Assembly (NCBI GenBank): GCA_946902985.2
Contig: OX336389.2
Span: 125,399,572 to 125,463,571, forward strand
Direction: 5' to 3'
DNA length: 64,000 bases
From: Meconema thalassinum
Lineage: Eukaryota; Arthropoda; Insecta; Orthoptera; Tettigoniidae
Below the pieces are notes generated by a model, which saw only the letters and a list, made by a program, of their open reading frames with translations, was not told the DNA's origin and made no database searches. Both the position numbers and the translations under genes were made by a program. Shown one piece after another: positions 11,036-21,805 of this stretch. Within the stretch, counting starts at the first letter, position 1; each line of letters opens with the position of its first letter.

Positions 11036-11692
11036 TATTAATTCATTTAGCCCCATGTATTTGGAAGTATGTAGGATTTGTATGATAATCTGTGTTATTG
11101 TAGTACCTGTAGTAGTGTGTACTGCTCGGGTCTAAGCTGCGTGAACCTGAGAGAAATGTGCATCGCAGTGGTGTTGACGAGTGATGAGGTTCCTTGGTCC
11201 GTGCATAGTACAGAACCAAATACATTGGTCGGTGGCTCACTCACTCATTCGTAACACCACAGTGTTTTGAGCAACAGCCCTAAGTTAGCATTATTGGAAT
11301 AGAAAGGAATACCAGATATCACGGCGGGCAGTTGACAGGCCCTTCTCTTCTCGCCTGACCCTCCCCTGTTCTTTCTCCTCACCCCGCAAGTTCACAGAAC
11401 ATGGAAAATGAACCCGAGCAGTATAGCCTACTTTTTGTAATTCAGGTGACGAGTGGAAAGGAGGCAGCCATTGCCTTAAGTTAGGATCAATCCCAGCGTT
11501 AGCCTGGAGTGGAAGTGGGGAAACCACGGAAAACCACTTCTTGGATGGCTGAGGTGAGAATCGAACCTACCTCTTCTCAGTTCTGGCTCACGAAGCTGAT
11601 TGTGAGTCGTTCCAACCCTCAGACCAGAATTAAATTACTTGGAAACTAGCCCAGGACCTTAGGAGTGGCAGCTACCACACCACAAGGTGGTA
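11036..11692 (-). repeat. SINE family A, near full-length, split by a MITE
   Basis: The left part (11036-11121) is the reverse complement of the SINE 3' region, with the TTTAGCCCCATGT and TGATAATCTGTGTTATTG blocks. The right part (11422-11692) is the body and tRNA-like head: GGAAACCACGGAAAACCACT, then CAGACCAGAATTAAATTACT, then the head with GGCAGCTACCACACCAC, the reverse of an A-box-like TGGTGTGGTAGCTGCC. A 300-bp inverted-repeat element at 11122-11421 separates the parts. Confidence 0.82.
11122..11421. mobile_element. MITE inserted in SINE A, TA target
   Basis: The ends are inverted repeats: CTGCTCGGGTCTA at the left, and CTGCTCGGGTTCA read inward from the right. TA flanks it on both sides (11120-11121 and 11422-11423). 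There is no coding capacity. The TA target suits a Tc1/mariner-related or similar non-autonomous element. Confidence 0.75.
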
Positions 11693-11737
11693 TTATGGTA
11701 GTACTGAATGAAAGTAGCACGAGTGATAACATTCTCC

Positions 11738-11792
11738 ATAAGGGGCAGATGACCTCGTAGTTCCGCCCCTTGAAAGAACAATAACTCACTAC
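11738..11792 (-). repeat. Repeat family E, short copy
   Basis: Reverse complement of the 10024-10080 repeat: AAGGGGCAGATGACCTCGTA then GTTCCGCCCCTTGAAAG. Directly to its left (11697-11740) is a segment related in reverse complement to GAATGTTATCGCTCGTTCTA at 13805, which is also found at the palindrome edge. Confidence 0.6.
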
Positions 11793-12690
11793 CTATAGGT
11801 GTATTTTCCAGAGTTGGAATCTGACAATTCAGCACCACTGGGCAAAAACAGCTGACGACTAGATCGCCCGCATGGCTTGTTGCCATGGAAACTATACAGC
11901 GCTGCCAATTTGAATGATGCTATTTCACCACTTGCTTGTCGCCGATCAGTCGCTTGTTTGGTTGCCTCCAGTGCACACTCACCTTGCTGCGTTTCATAAT
12001 CTGTTGTTTTAATGAGTTATAATTGTTTGAGTTATACTTATTTATACTTTATACTTATATTTATACTTATGATTCATTAGAGACCGTTATTTATGTATGT
12101 AGCAGTGTTAGTGTCAGTTCTGAGCATCAGGCGAACCATTAATTCCATTCAGTCGCGCGCAGGAACGTAGGCTACCGCCTCTGCTCTTGTAATTAGTAAG
12201 ACTACTGTGATTAGCTTCTGTCTTCTAAAGGGTGACTTAATAGTCTACACAATGAGCCTATATTTTGTAATACAATTGTGTGTTACTTGTGACTTGAAAC
12301 TTATTCTACAGGAAATATAAATAACTAAAAATCACGGAAACAATCACGTGTTGTCGTTTCGCTTTGATCATTTTTGCTTTATGATAGTATTCGTAATATT
12401 GTTATTGCTATTCATTACAATAATTTAGGTCTCTCCTCAATTTGACGGGCTAATATTTTGTTTTACAGTTTGCACCGAACAGATTTAAGCATTGGTTTGT
12501 TTAAGATTTTGAAAACCATCTGAATAAAAAAGTAATAAATGTAATAACGGTGCTAATGATATTATGAGCATGAGGAAAAGAGCGGGAGGATGGAAGTATG
12601 CGCGTGGTGGACAGCAGCATTCGTGGCACCGCTGCCTTTAGTTCAACAGTTCTCCGCCGAACTGTCAGATCCCAACTCTGGATAATACAC
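11793..12690. other. No feature seen
   Basis: No credible gene or element. A minor TTATACTTA-type run lies near 12025-12075. Confidence 0.35.
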
Positions 12691-12692
12691 CT

Positions 12693-14666
12693 ATAACATT
12701 CTCTATAGTACATAAATTAGCCAAAATACCTTATGAAACGACGAGAAATAAATCAGGGAATGAAGTTTAAATAGATGTTTCCTCCTCCGCTCTCTGTGAC
12801 CCACCCAACCATCCCAAAAAGAATCACGACTTATATAGGCAAAATTACAGCTGTGGCTGCCATTGTTCACATCAACTATCATCAAAACAGTACTACCAAC
12901 CTCGCCAACACCTGACCATTCTAACCTTCGTTTCGTCCATTCCAATGGTTTTTGAGAATGGTTACAGCCTAACACGTCCAGATCAATGATTATTTTATCA
13001 ACAGTGATTTTGTATGCCACTTTTTATTATCAACAGTGATTTTGTATCCCACATGTTGGCAACAATTTGTGCGCCTCAGTGTGTGCCGCTAGAGTGGACT
13101 TTGTTGACAGTTGAATGAGATGCAAGTGCTGTCGGAACATGGCAGCCGTTTTTAAAAGAGCAAAATATAGAAACACATATTTACATACTGGGCGCCAGGG
13201 AATGTTGTCCGCAGTGCCTACAAGCTGCTGCGAGAGATTAAGTCACCAGTTACGTTGGTAGCACGGCTGTCGCTTGTATCATAACAAACAGTAAACTTTA
13301 TACTCACCCAGCCATTCATAACATACTGTTGCACTCTTCCAATAATCTAACTATACGCACTGACGATTTCGACAGCTCACAGCCCACACACGTGGCCTTC
13401 GCCCTATCAGGGACACCGTGCTGCGAACTAAACTGATGACGCAACCTCTCGCATCTGCAGAGAACATTTCCTGGCGCCCCGTACTTTAGCACATATATGA
13501 TGTGCAGTAGTGACCAGGGTTCCTAATTTCAATAGGCCTACGTAATATCGCCCAGAAGATGAAACAAGGAGACAAGGTATGTAAAAGTCACATTCATGTC
13601 TGATGCAAGTGTATAAGCTGCGTTCTACTTTCATTCAGAATTAATACCTAGGTAAAGTAACATGTGGGAATAAATATACTAGCTAGCCTATATCAACCAT
13701 TACTTTGGCGTACAATAAACCAATTATATTTGTCTTGTATCCATCTCGCTGTTACAGAAAATCATCGACACTAATTACCAAGAATATAATCGGCCCCTTA
13801 TAGAGAATGTTATCGCTCGTTCTACTTTCATTCAGTGCTACCTTAATTCTGAATGTAAGTGGAATGCGGATTATACTTGCAGCAGACATGAATGTAACTT
13901 TTACATACCTTGTGTCCTTGTTTCATCTTCTGGGCGATATTACATATTAAAATTAGGAACCCTGATCACTACCAAACCTCATGATGTGCTAAAGTACGTA
14001 AATATGTTTTTCTATTTATTGATATTTTAAAAACGGCTGCCATGTTTCGACAGCGCTTGCATCTCGTTCAACTGTCATCATCGCTCACTCTAGCAGCACG
14101 CACCAAGGCGCACACATTGCTGCCAACATGCGAGATACCAAATCACTGTTGATAAAAAGAACTGGGATACAAAATCACTGTTGATCAAAAAAAGAAGTTC
14201 ATCGGGATTCGTTAGGCTGTAACCATTATCAAAACCAATGTTGTACGAAAAAATTAATACATATTTATTACAGCGGAGCGATATACTGCATAATAATTAC
14301 AGAGCATATAACAAAAATAACTCATTTCAGCCATGGGGGAAAAAAATCATTACAGAGAAGTGAAAATATTGCACACACTAGCCTAATTAAGAGCAGTGAA
14401 CCGAGTGCTGCGCACTAGAGACTAAACTGGGCACTTCTTTGTTTGGCAGTACTGTTATGGTACTGTTTTGAAGATGATTGATTTGAACAATGGCACCCAC
14501 AGCTGTAATTTTCGCTAGCCTATAGCCTATTTTGATCCTATTTGGGATGGCTGGGTGGGTCACTGACGGCAGAGGAGGAAACATCTATTAAAACATCGCT
14601 CCTTGATTTATTTCTCATCGTTTCATAAGGTATTTTGGCTAATTCATCTATTATAGAGAATGTTAT
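12693..14666. repeat. Long imperfect palindrome (foldback-like)
   Basis: The left arm (12693-13643) is the reverse complement of the right arm (13843-14666), with about 200 bp between them. Shared blocks include CCCACCCAACCATCCC against GGGATGGCTGGGTGGG, AACGGCTGCCATGTT and GACATGAATGTAACTTTTAC. The left arm has gained a 294-bp MITE (13188-13481). The right arm holds about 190 bp not found in the left (about 14250-14440). Both outer ends and the spacer carry TATAGAGAATGTTAT. This could be a foldback transposon or an inverted duplication. No transposase is visible. Confidence 0.85.
13188..13481. mobile_element. MITE with 27-bp inverted repeats in the palindrome arm, TA target
   Basis: The left end reads CTGGGCGCCAGGGAATGTT. 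The right end, read inward, is CGGGGCGCCAGGAAATGTT. TA flanks it at 13186-13187 and 13482-13483. The opposite palindrome arm shows the empty site (AAAGTACGTAAAT), which confirms the insertion boundary. Confidence 0.88.
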
Positions 14667-17600
14667 TGCTCGTTCTATGTTCATTTAGCGCTACCTTTAT
14701 TTTAGTAAAACACAGAAGCTATTTATTAATGTAATGGACATCTATGATTGATCCAACCCATAGGACTGCCACCCTCACCTTTCAATAAATAACTAACATT
14801 TTAAGCCTATGATTAATGTAACTAATCCACATGTGAGTCCACATGGGTCACTAATACCCAAAATTCCTCCAGCTTGATATTTGGGGAGTGGGTGTAGGTG
14901 GGAGGTATACCTCACCCCACACAAAAAACAAAATTGAACCACATGTCTTATGCCTCTTCCGATTTACTCTTTCTCGTTTGGTTTATGAACTCTCAAGTGA
15001 GCTTCCCTTTGTTGAAGAACTGAGACTGCAGATGCTTTTGCCAACAACACATGGTTTTGAGACACTAGTTCAGGAAATGAAGTTTAAGAAAGATAGCATC
15101 TCGCAAGAATTTTACGCGACTGATGCGATGACATCACGGGACTGGACAGAGAGCTCCTACGAGCTGAGGCACCTGGTAACGAGATTCTCGGTACATGGTT
15201 TCCACTTCAAAGTGTGTAATACCGTAACAGAAGATTTCATCAGCCAGACTTAAATTGTGTATGTGCCCTATGTGGTAGAAGATGTGATCGATACCACGTG
15301 ATGTGGTGTGGGCAGAGGAGGTTATCTCTGTCTCAGTTCTGTTCAAACTAGTTGTAATTTCATACTGCATATTTTGTGCTTTAATAAATTTATTATTATA
15401 AAAATAACTAGCTTCATTAAGTCAGGTTTTGGATCAAGAGATCTTACTAAAAAAAATACTTAAAACATGGCAGTTTTCAGATTGGCCGAGTGAGTAGACC
15501 TAATTAGACAGTAATTACAAGTTTCGAACACTTCAAGTCGCTTACAAATTGATTAGGTTATGTTAGTCGCATCGTAGTCATTGTAGGCCTACATGTTACA
15601 GCCCACATGCTGTACGATTAATTCAAGTGTACAAAATTAATGAATGAATTAATAAAACAGTGCATTCTACTCCGGGCGGTGAAGGTCACACTTCACCCAT
15701 CTAGGGCTGAGATGTAGAACTACAGTAGTTACAAGTACTGCCAGTGACAGCGAGACAGAGGTTATCGAGAGGGCGGGCAAGGTAGTCCCAAAGACTATTT
15801 TACAAAACAATTAATTTTCTTTTTAAACAGTTACAGCTGAGAGCTGACTGTAGGATGATCACAGCATTGCTGACTGTTTCTGAACACACAACAGCGGTAT
15901 AGTGCTCAGAGCGAGGGGCAGAACAAGATGCGTCACATTTTCAAGCTTTAGCACGCTTCCTTTTCAAGATCATATTGTTTGTGGAGTTTTCATGTGGACA
16001 CTGCCGTGAGTATAGAAATGTGGGAACTCTAAACCAAGATATAAACTGGGAGCATAGCGCCCCCAATGGGGGGCTGCAGCAACTCTGGAGGTTGGAGATT
16101 TGATTCCCCGCACTGACAGAAGCTGTCCTGAGCGTTGTTGTTCCATACTCCCTCCCAGTGGCGATTACTCCATGTAGGACGTGAGGATCATCACTTTAAA
16201 TTTAATTTAAAAAGTGCCATCAAAGGAATCTGACTAAATAATTACAGAATAGCCTAATTATTGATACATACCTTGAGTCATCGACTGAGAAGCGATGAAA
16301 GGAGCGTATCTCCAACCTCTACTTTTGCAGCCAAGAACACAAGATTCTGAGTGATGTTTTCCCATAACCTACATACAAAATATACAGAATGAGGTACAGA
16401 AAACATGAAATACAAAATCTAACAAAAAAATAATTAAATTAGGCTAAAGTCATTAAATCTAGCTTTCTACGACTACGGAAGTCCACAAATAATAATGCAT
16501 GGCTCTCATAAGAATCCTATCGATAATATCAGCACTCTCTTAAGAAATCAATTTTATAATACATAATGCATTATCGGTACTTACAACAGAAATGGAAATA
16601 CCGGTACTGGTTTACAGGTTACATCCAATTGAAAACGCCAAGATTACGGCACTTCTTTTTCACAGAACATCAAGAAACACATGTATTTAAGGTGATTGAT
16701 ATTGATAATTGTTGCTGTAAGGGGCCTAACATCTACGTTATCGGCCCCTATTTAAGGCGAAATCAATCGAAAACTCTGGGGAAGAAATATTGCTGTAATG
16801 TACAGGAAATGTAAATACACCGCCATGTTTGAACAGAACAGAAGTAGTGTGCGGGAAGGCAATGCCGCCAACCGACGAAAATAATGTTTATTTAATGATA
16901 AGTGCCGTAATTATCGTCTGTGAGCAAGATAATTGCAAGGAAATGTCAATTAGGAATTATGTGTATATTTATTGACTAAATATAGTGATATGTTTGCAAT
17001 TTAATTACAACGTTGTATCATGCATATGTTGGCAACACGATATACACGATATACAGCGCTCCATACGACTGGCACGTGCTACTACACCGATGGTGCCAAA
17101 TGATCCCTATCTGGTTGACACCCCCTGGCCTTGGCAGTGAGACCTCGCCACGTGTTGCAGTCCAAGGATCATGTAAGTATAAGAGATTTGTCACTTTTGG
17201 TTATAGAATTTCCGAGAGAGAACACCGCCTGAGGCTATGGATTGTACTGCCAAGTCTGGCAACATAAAAAGTAAAAAGCCATATGAATGTAGCCTTTATT
17301 ACACGTAAATGAACAGTATGTTCTGCGATGAGTTATTGATTATTGATGAAAATGACACAAACATAACTGCGCCTTCCGCTAGGCGCTGAAATATACGTCC
17401 AGATAGGAAAATAATACATTTTCATATATATCAATGTTGGCAATAGATTTGTCACGAAGGACACAGTTATGCCGTTCTAGAGCTTAATTCACCTCTAGGC
17501 TAATTAAAAATGCTCTCATACTCTACAGAATTGTTGGGATATTCGATGAATATAAAGAAAACTGTCCAATTGCACACACTACATTGCCATAACCTCACTT

Positions 17601-18318
17601 TTTGCCTAGCATGCCCGCTGCCACCCACCCCTCCCCGTAGCCCTAAACCAGAAATTTTATTGCAATGCAAAGGAGAATGGGTAAGAAAACAAACAAGAGA
17701 TGAAATGCACACATTTATTCTCTATATATTTTTATTCGAGAGTAGTCCATATTGCCCACTAGTTCTACACATGGTCTACACCAGGAAGATGAAAATTGCC
17801 GTATTGTTCTTACTATCATTATAATTCTTACATCCCGGTGCTTGGCAATTATTCCTCCCTTGCAGTGGCATGATTGACTCTCAATTCAATTCAAATAAAC
17901 AACAAAATACTGAACAAATCAAAACAACCAACAACACCACGAGGAAAATCAATCAAAACAGACTATTCCCGCTTCCGCCATTCGGTTTGATGTGAACGTT
18001 CATGAGTGCCAACTACGGAACCTTAGTGCTAAAATTAATTCTTCATTGGTTGGCAGAACAAACAGTACAGGGCCTTACCCCGACCCACGCGCTCCCTATG
18101 AACTGTCATCACCCTGTTGCAGTCTGTGCGCCGACATTTTGTGTAGTACATTTCACCAACGCAGCTTTACTCCATTGAAGCAATCATTACCACGTTTTCA
18201 TCGCCTGTAATAGGCTATCATCGATACATCTATTCTTCACTAGAGCCAGACACATCAGCTCCTAACACATACTTCACGCCGTGCGGCATTCTGTCGCTTC
18301 TCAATACCAGCTTTTGTA
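14667..18318. other. No gene supported; one repeat E copy
   Basis: Reading frames here are short and without family features, including the 121-codon frame at 14888-15253. A hairpin-like repeat E copy is at 16705-16760 (TGTAAGGGGCCTAACATC ... ATCGGCCCCTA). A weak tRNA-like B box near 16090 suggests an old SINE but is not enough to call. From about 17990 the plus strand becomes pyrimidine-rich like the jockey LINE downstream, so it may be that element's 5' leader, split by the Tc1 element. Confidence 0.4.
16705..16760 (+). repeat. Repeat family E, short copy
   Basis: TAAGGGGCCTAAC ... TCGGCCCCTATTTAAGG, a self-complementary core like the copies at 10024, 11738 and 49130. Confidence 0.6.
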
Positions 18319-19783
18319 CACACATCAAAAAAAGTTTTGCATCACCTCGGTTCCCAGATCTCCGGCATATAGACGTTGACTGTGTATATTGTATCCAAGA
18401 TACAGTCCCTTTGACTGTTCATAGATGTCACTAAAACTGCTCAAAGATGTAAACAACCATGCATGAGCAGGGCCTATTAGACGGAGGGGGTACGACAGCC
18501 GATCAGTTCCAGTCATTCCACCAGGGCGAAGGTACGCTGCTCATGTTGTCTGTAGTTCTACCATGCCTAGAAGGTCAATACCGCAGTTCGATCGCGTCCG
18601 CATTGTTACTTTGTGTCAAGAAGGGCTCTCAACAAGGAAAGTTTCCAGGCGTCTCAGAGTGAACCAAAGCGATGTTGTTCGGACATGGAGGAGGTACAGA
18701 GATACAGGAACTGTCGATGACAGGCCTCGCTCAGGCCGCCCAAGGGCTACTACTGTAGTGGATGACCGCTACTTACGGATTGCCGCTCGGAGGAACCCTG
18801 ACAGCAATGCCACCATGTTGAATAATGCGTTTCGTTCAGCCACAGGACGTCGTGTTTCAACTCAAACTGTGCGCAATAGGCTGCATGATGCGCAACTTCA
18901 CTCCCGACGTCCATGGCGAGGTCCAGCTTTGCAACCCCGACACCATGCAGCGCGGTACAGATGGGCCCAACAACATGCTGAATGGACCCCACGGAATTGG
19001 CATCACGTTCTCTTCACCGATGAGTGTCGCATATGCCTTCAACCAGACAATCGTCGGAGACGTGTTTGGAGGCACCCTGGTCAGGCTGAACGTCTTAGAC
19101 ACACTGTCCAGCGAGTGCAGCAAGGTGGTGGTTCCCTGATGTTTTGGGGTGGCATTATGTGGGGCCGACGTACGCCACTGGTGGTCATGGAAGGCTCCGA
19201 AACGGCTTTACGATACCTGAATGACATCCTCCGACCCATAGTGCAACCATATCGGCAGAATATTGGAGAGGCATTTGTCTTCATGGACGACAATTCTCGA
19301 CCTCATCGTGCACATCTTGTGAATGCGTTCCTTCAAGATAACGACATCGCTCGACTACAGTGGCCAGCATGTTCGCCAGACATGAACCCTATCGAACATG
19401 CCTGGGATATGTTGAAAAGGGCTGTTTATGGACGTCTTGACCCACCAACCACTCTGAGAGATTTACGCCGAATTGTCGTTGAGGAGTGGGACAATTTGGA
19501 CCAACAGTGTCTTGATGAACTTGTGGATAGTATGCCACGGCGAATACAGGCATGCATCAATGCAAGAGGACGTGCTACTGGGTATTAGAGGTAGTGGTGT
19601 GTACTGCAATCTGGACCACAAATGCTGAAAGTCTAGCTGTATGATGGTACAACATGCAATGTGTGGGTCTCATGAGCAATAAAACGAGCTGAAATGTTGT
19701 TTGTGTTGATCTCTATTCCCTTTGTATTTAACGGTTCCGGAACTCTTGGAACCGAGGTGATGCAAAACTTTTTTTGATGTGTG
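18319..19783 (+). mobile_element. Complete Tc1-type DNA transposon with intact transposase
   Basis: The terminal inverted repeats start CACACATCAAAAAAAGTTTT and stay nearly identical for about 47 bp (18319-18365 and 19737-19783), with the first 36 bp perfect. The element is flanked by TA at 18317-18318 and 19784-19785. At 1465 bp with one uninterrupted 341-codon gene it looks complete and young. Its surroundings (17990-18318 and 19784-20363) are pyrimidine-rich and may be the split 5' leader of the jockey LINE. Confidence 0.95.
18563..19588 (+). CDS. Tc1/mariner superfamily transposase (DD34E), intact
   Basis: Cuts out and reinserts its own element at TA sites by a DDE-type reaction in the nucleus. 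The 341-residue product has the usual Tc1 length. The N-terminal paired-like helix-turn-helix spans about residues 5-60 (RVRIVTLCQEGLSTRKVSRR). It is followed by a basic DRPRSGRPR hinge, an AT-hook-like GRPR motif near residue 60. The catalytic core has FTDEC (first Asp, near 152), FMDDN (second Asp, near 245) and NPIEHAWD (Glu, near 280). There are 34 residues between the second Asp and the Glu, the Tc1 spacing. It ends with VDSMPRR and a short tail. The ATG at 18563 was chosen because MPRRS begins the recognisable domain. No stop or frameshift is present, so activity is plausible. The dead copy at 2390-3500 is a relative. Confidence 0.95.
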   Translation: MPRRSIPQFDRVRIVTLCQEGLSTRKVSRRLRVNQSDVVRTWRRYRDTGTVDDRPRSGRPRATTVVDDRYLRIAARRNPDSNATMLNNAFRSATGRRVSTQTVRNRLHDAQLHSRRPWRGPALQPRHHAARYRWAQQHAEWTPRNWHHVLFTDECRICLQPDNRRRRVWRHPGQAERLRHTVQRVQQGGGSLMFWGGIMWGRRTPLVVMEGSETALRYLNDILRPIVQPYRQNIGEAFVFMDDNSRPHRAHLVNAFLQDNDIARLQWPACSPDMNPIEHAWDMLKRAVYGRLDPPTTLRDLRRIVVEEWDNLDQQCLDELVDSMPRRIQACINARGRATGY

Positions 19784-20363
19784 TACATTCATTCACCAGG
19801 CTCTTGTGTTCTCACACACTCTACGTACATTTTCATAGTGCTTACAGTACTCTATCTTTAAGCACTTCATTCCATCTATTCATTTCACGCTATCAGTGAA
19901 CACTCCGTAACATTTTATTCATATCATTACCTCACGCTCGCAGAGGCTTTCTCACCTCGCCTTCATTTGTACCCTGTTGCCAGATCCTCGCCCGTCATAT
20001 TCTCAACTTTTTCATACATCTCAACCATCTACTACCCGATTCATTCCCTTATCCCATTTCATCCCACATTACTGTGCTGTCCCTCGATACCTGCCCTACT
20101 GCTCTAGTGTCCTGCTGTGCCCAATCTCCCATACTCCCGACATTACTCATCATTTTCCTAATCATTTCAATCATCATTCCAGTCTTTTCAAACACATTCA
20201 TCTTTATATAACTCTTCGTTTTCAACCCTTTTCCTCTTTCTCCTTTTTTTGGGACTTAGTGCCCTAGTCCTGGAATTCCTTTCGCGACCTTTGCACTCGC
20301 ATCCCCCTGTCCTGGTAAAATTGGCCCCATCCTACACACGTTCGTACTTTCCACATATTCGCC
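19784..20363 (+). other. Probable 5' leader of the jockey-type LINE
   Basis: No gene. The plus strand is C/T-rich and G-poor like the coding part of the LINE that follows, and like 17990-18318 on the other side of the Tc1 element. The LINE 5' end cannot be fixed because no target duplication was found. Confidence 0.45.
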
Positions 20364-21805
20364 ATGGGTCGTGGCAAAGGTCGTGGATCCCCAAACCGTG
20401 ATCCACGTAACGCCAAGGGTACCAACAAGGAGGCACCGGCGCGCACTAACTCCCAAGGCGCCATCAGTAAAAAACTAACCACCGCTACTACCACGTCTAC
20501 CGCTACACCCTCCACCTCTGGCATTCACCTCAACCTCCCACCAGTCATCCCACAAACCAACACCCTGTCAGCGAAACGTAAAGTACTCGACCCAACGGAC
20601 TCCGAACTCACCCACCACTCCCGTTTACGTGTCCATGATGGGATGGAGGAGGGTGGTCATTCTTCTATTCCCACACTAGATGCCACATTGAGCACCAACC
20701 CCATTCCCTCCATCTTTGAACTACCACCCCTCCCTCGCCCCTCGGGGAACCTACCCTTCCAGGAGGGAACGACCCCCTCCCCTATCCCCCAACCCTCCGT
20801 CTCCTATGCAGCCAAGGCTGCCCAGCCCACCTTTAAACACTCCTACCTTATTTCCGGTCTCCAACACCTCTCCAGATAGGAAATCTCGGGAGCTTTGGAG
20901 ACGCTCATCCCTCCCTCTTTACCATTCATCCTGGTCTCCGTCTTTAATGGTGTCATTCTTAATACTGACGATGACATCGTCGCCACCACTATTGAGGACG
21001 CCAATTCAGCCGCCCAACTTGGTCCCACAGTGACGATCGGTCCCCTTACATCGCGCCAAACACCCACTACAGCACCCCCCGTTCACCTCTATTCTCCTGC
21101 GTGATCCGAGGCGTTGACCCTGATCTTCCTAAGGAGGTCGTTATATCGGAACTCGAACGCGAACAAATACAGGTGAAAAAGGCCTTCCGCATAAAGTGCC
21201 CCACAGGCCCAACCTGGATGGTCAGGATTCTCCCTGCCACCCAGGCAGAAGTCGACCGCCTACTTCACCTCGGTGTATACATCTTTCGGTACCACCACCG
21301 AGTGGAACCCTCTAAAGCTCCACCTCCCATGGCTCTCCGTTGCAATAGGTGTCAGGCCTACAACCAGCACTCTACCGAACAGTGCCGCCAACCGCGTATC
21401 TTCCCCCACTGTTCCCAACCTGACCACCCCCTGCAACAATGTCCTAACCTCGCCCAACCTCCAAAATGCCACCAGTGTTCGGGCCAACACCCTACACACT
21501 CCTGCAAGTGTAAGGGTAAACCCGCACCTCCCCCAGATCATCCGGAGCTTGTCGCCTCTGTAAAGACAATCGACCCCCCAACCCCGATCGCTAACACCCA
21601 ATTCCCCCCCTTGACGGTGGAAAACCTCCTCCGCTTCCTCACCATCTCCCTTCAAAACCTCATGCCATTCCAACGGCCCCTGGTTCTCACGCAACTCCAA
21701 CAGGCTGCCCTCCAAATTTTTAACGTTCGCTTCTTCCCCTCTTACGCCGGCCCTTTGACACATTTCACCTTCTCCCCACTGATATCGACACAACATGGCA
21801 ACTAA
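20364..21805 (+). pseudogene. Jockey LINE ORF1 (Gag-like, CCHC zinc knuckles), broken
   Basis: The ORF1 protein would bind element RNA. The first part (20364-20879) is Pro/Thr/Ser-rich, with a basic start (MGRGKGRGSPNRD). It meets a TAG stop at 20877 but continues in the same frame to about 21103. A frameshift near there leads to the C-terminal part (21101-21805). That part carries three cysteine knuckles (CNRCQAYNQHSTEQC, HCSQPDHPLQQC, CHQCSGQHPTHSC) at about residues 80-145 of the segment, preceded by an RNA-binding-like domain (RGVDPDLPKEVVISEL). The first His/Cys of the second knuckle is irregular. Its end overlaps the ORF2 start at 21795 by 11 bases, as is common in this group. Confidence 0.85.

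Noticed and set aside
14888..15253. 121-codon plus-strand frame as a gene
   Set aside because: No recognisable domain, no splice partners and no relatives seen in the window.
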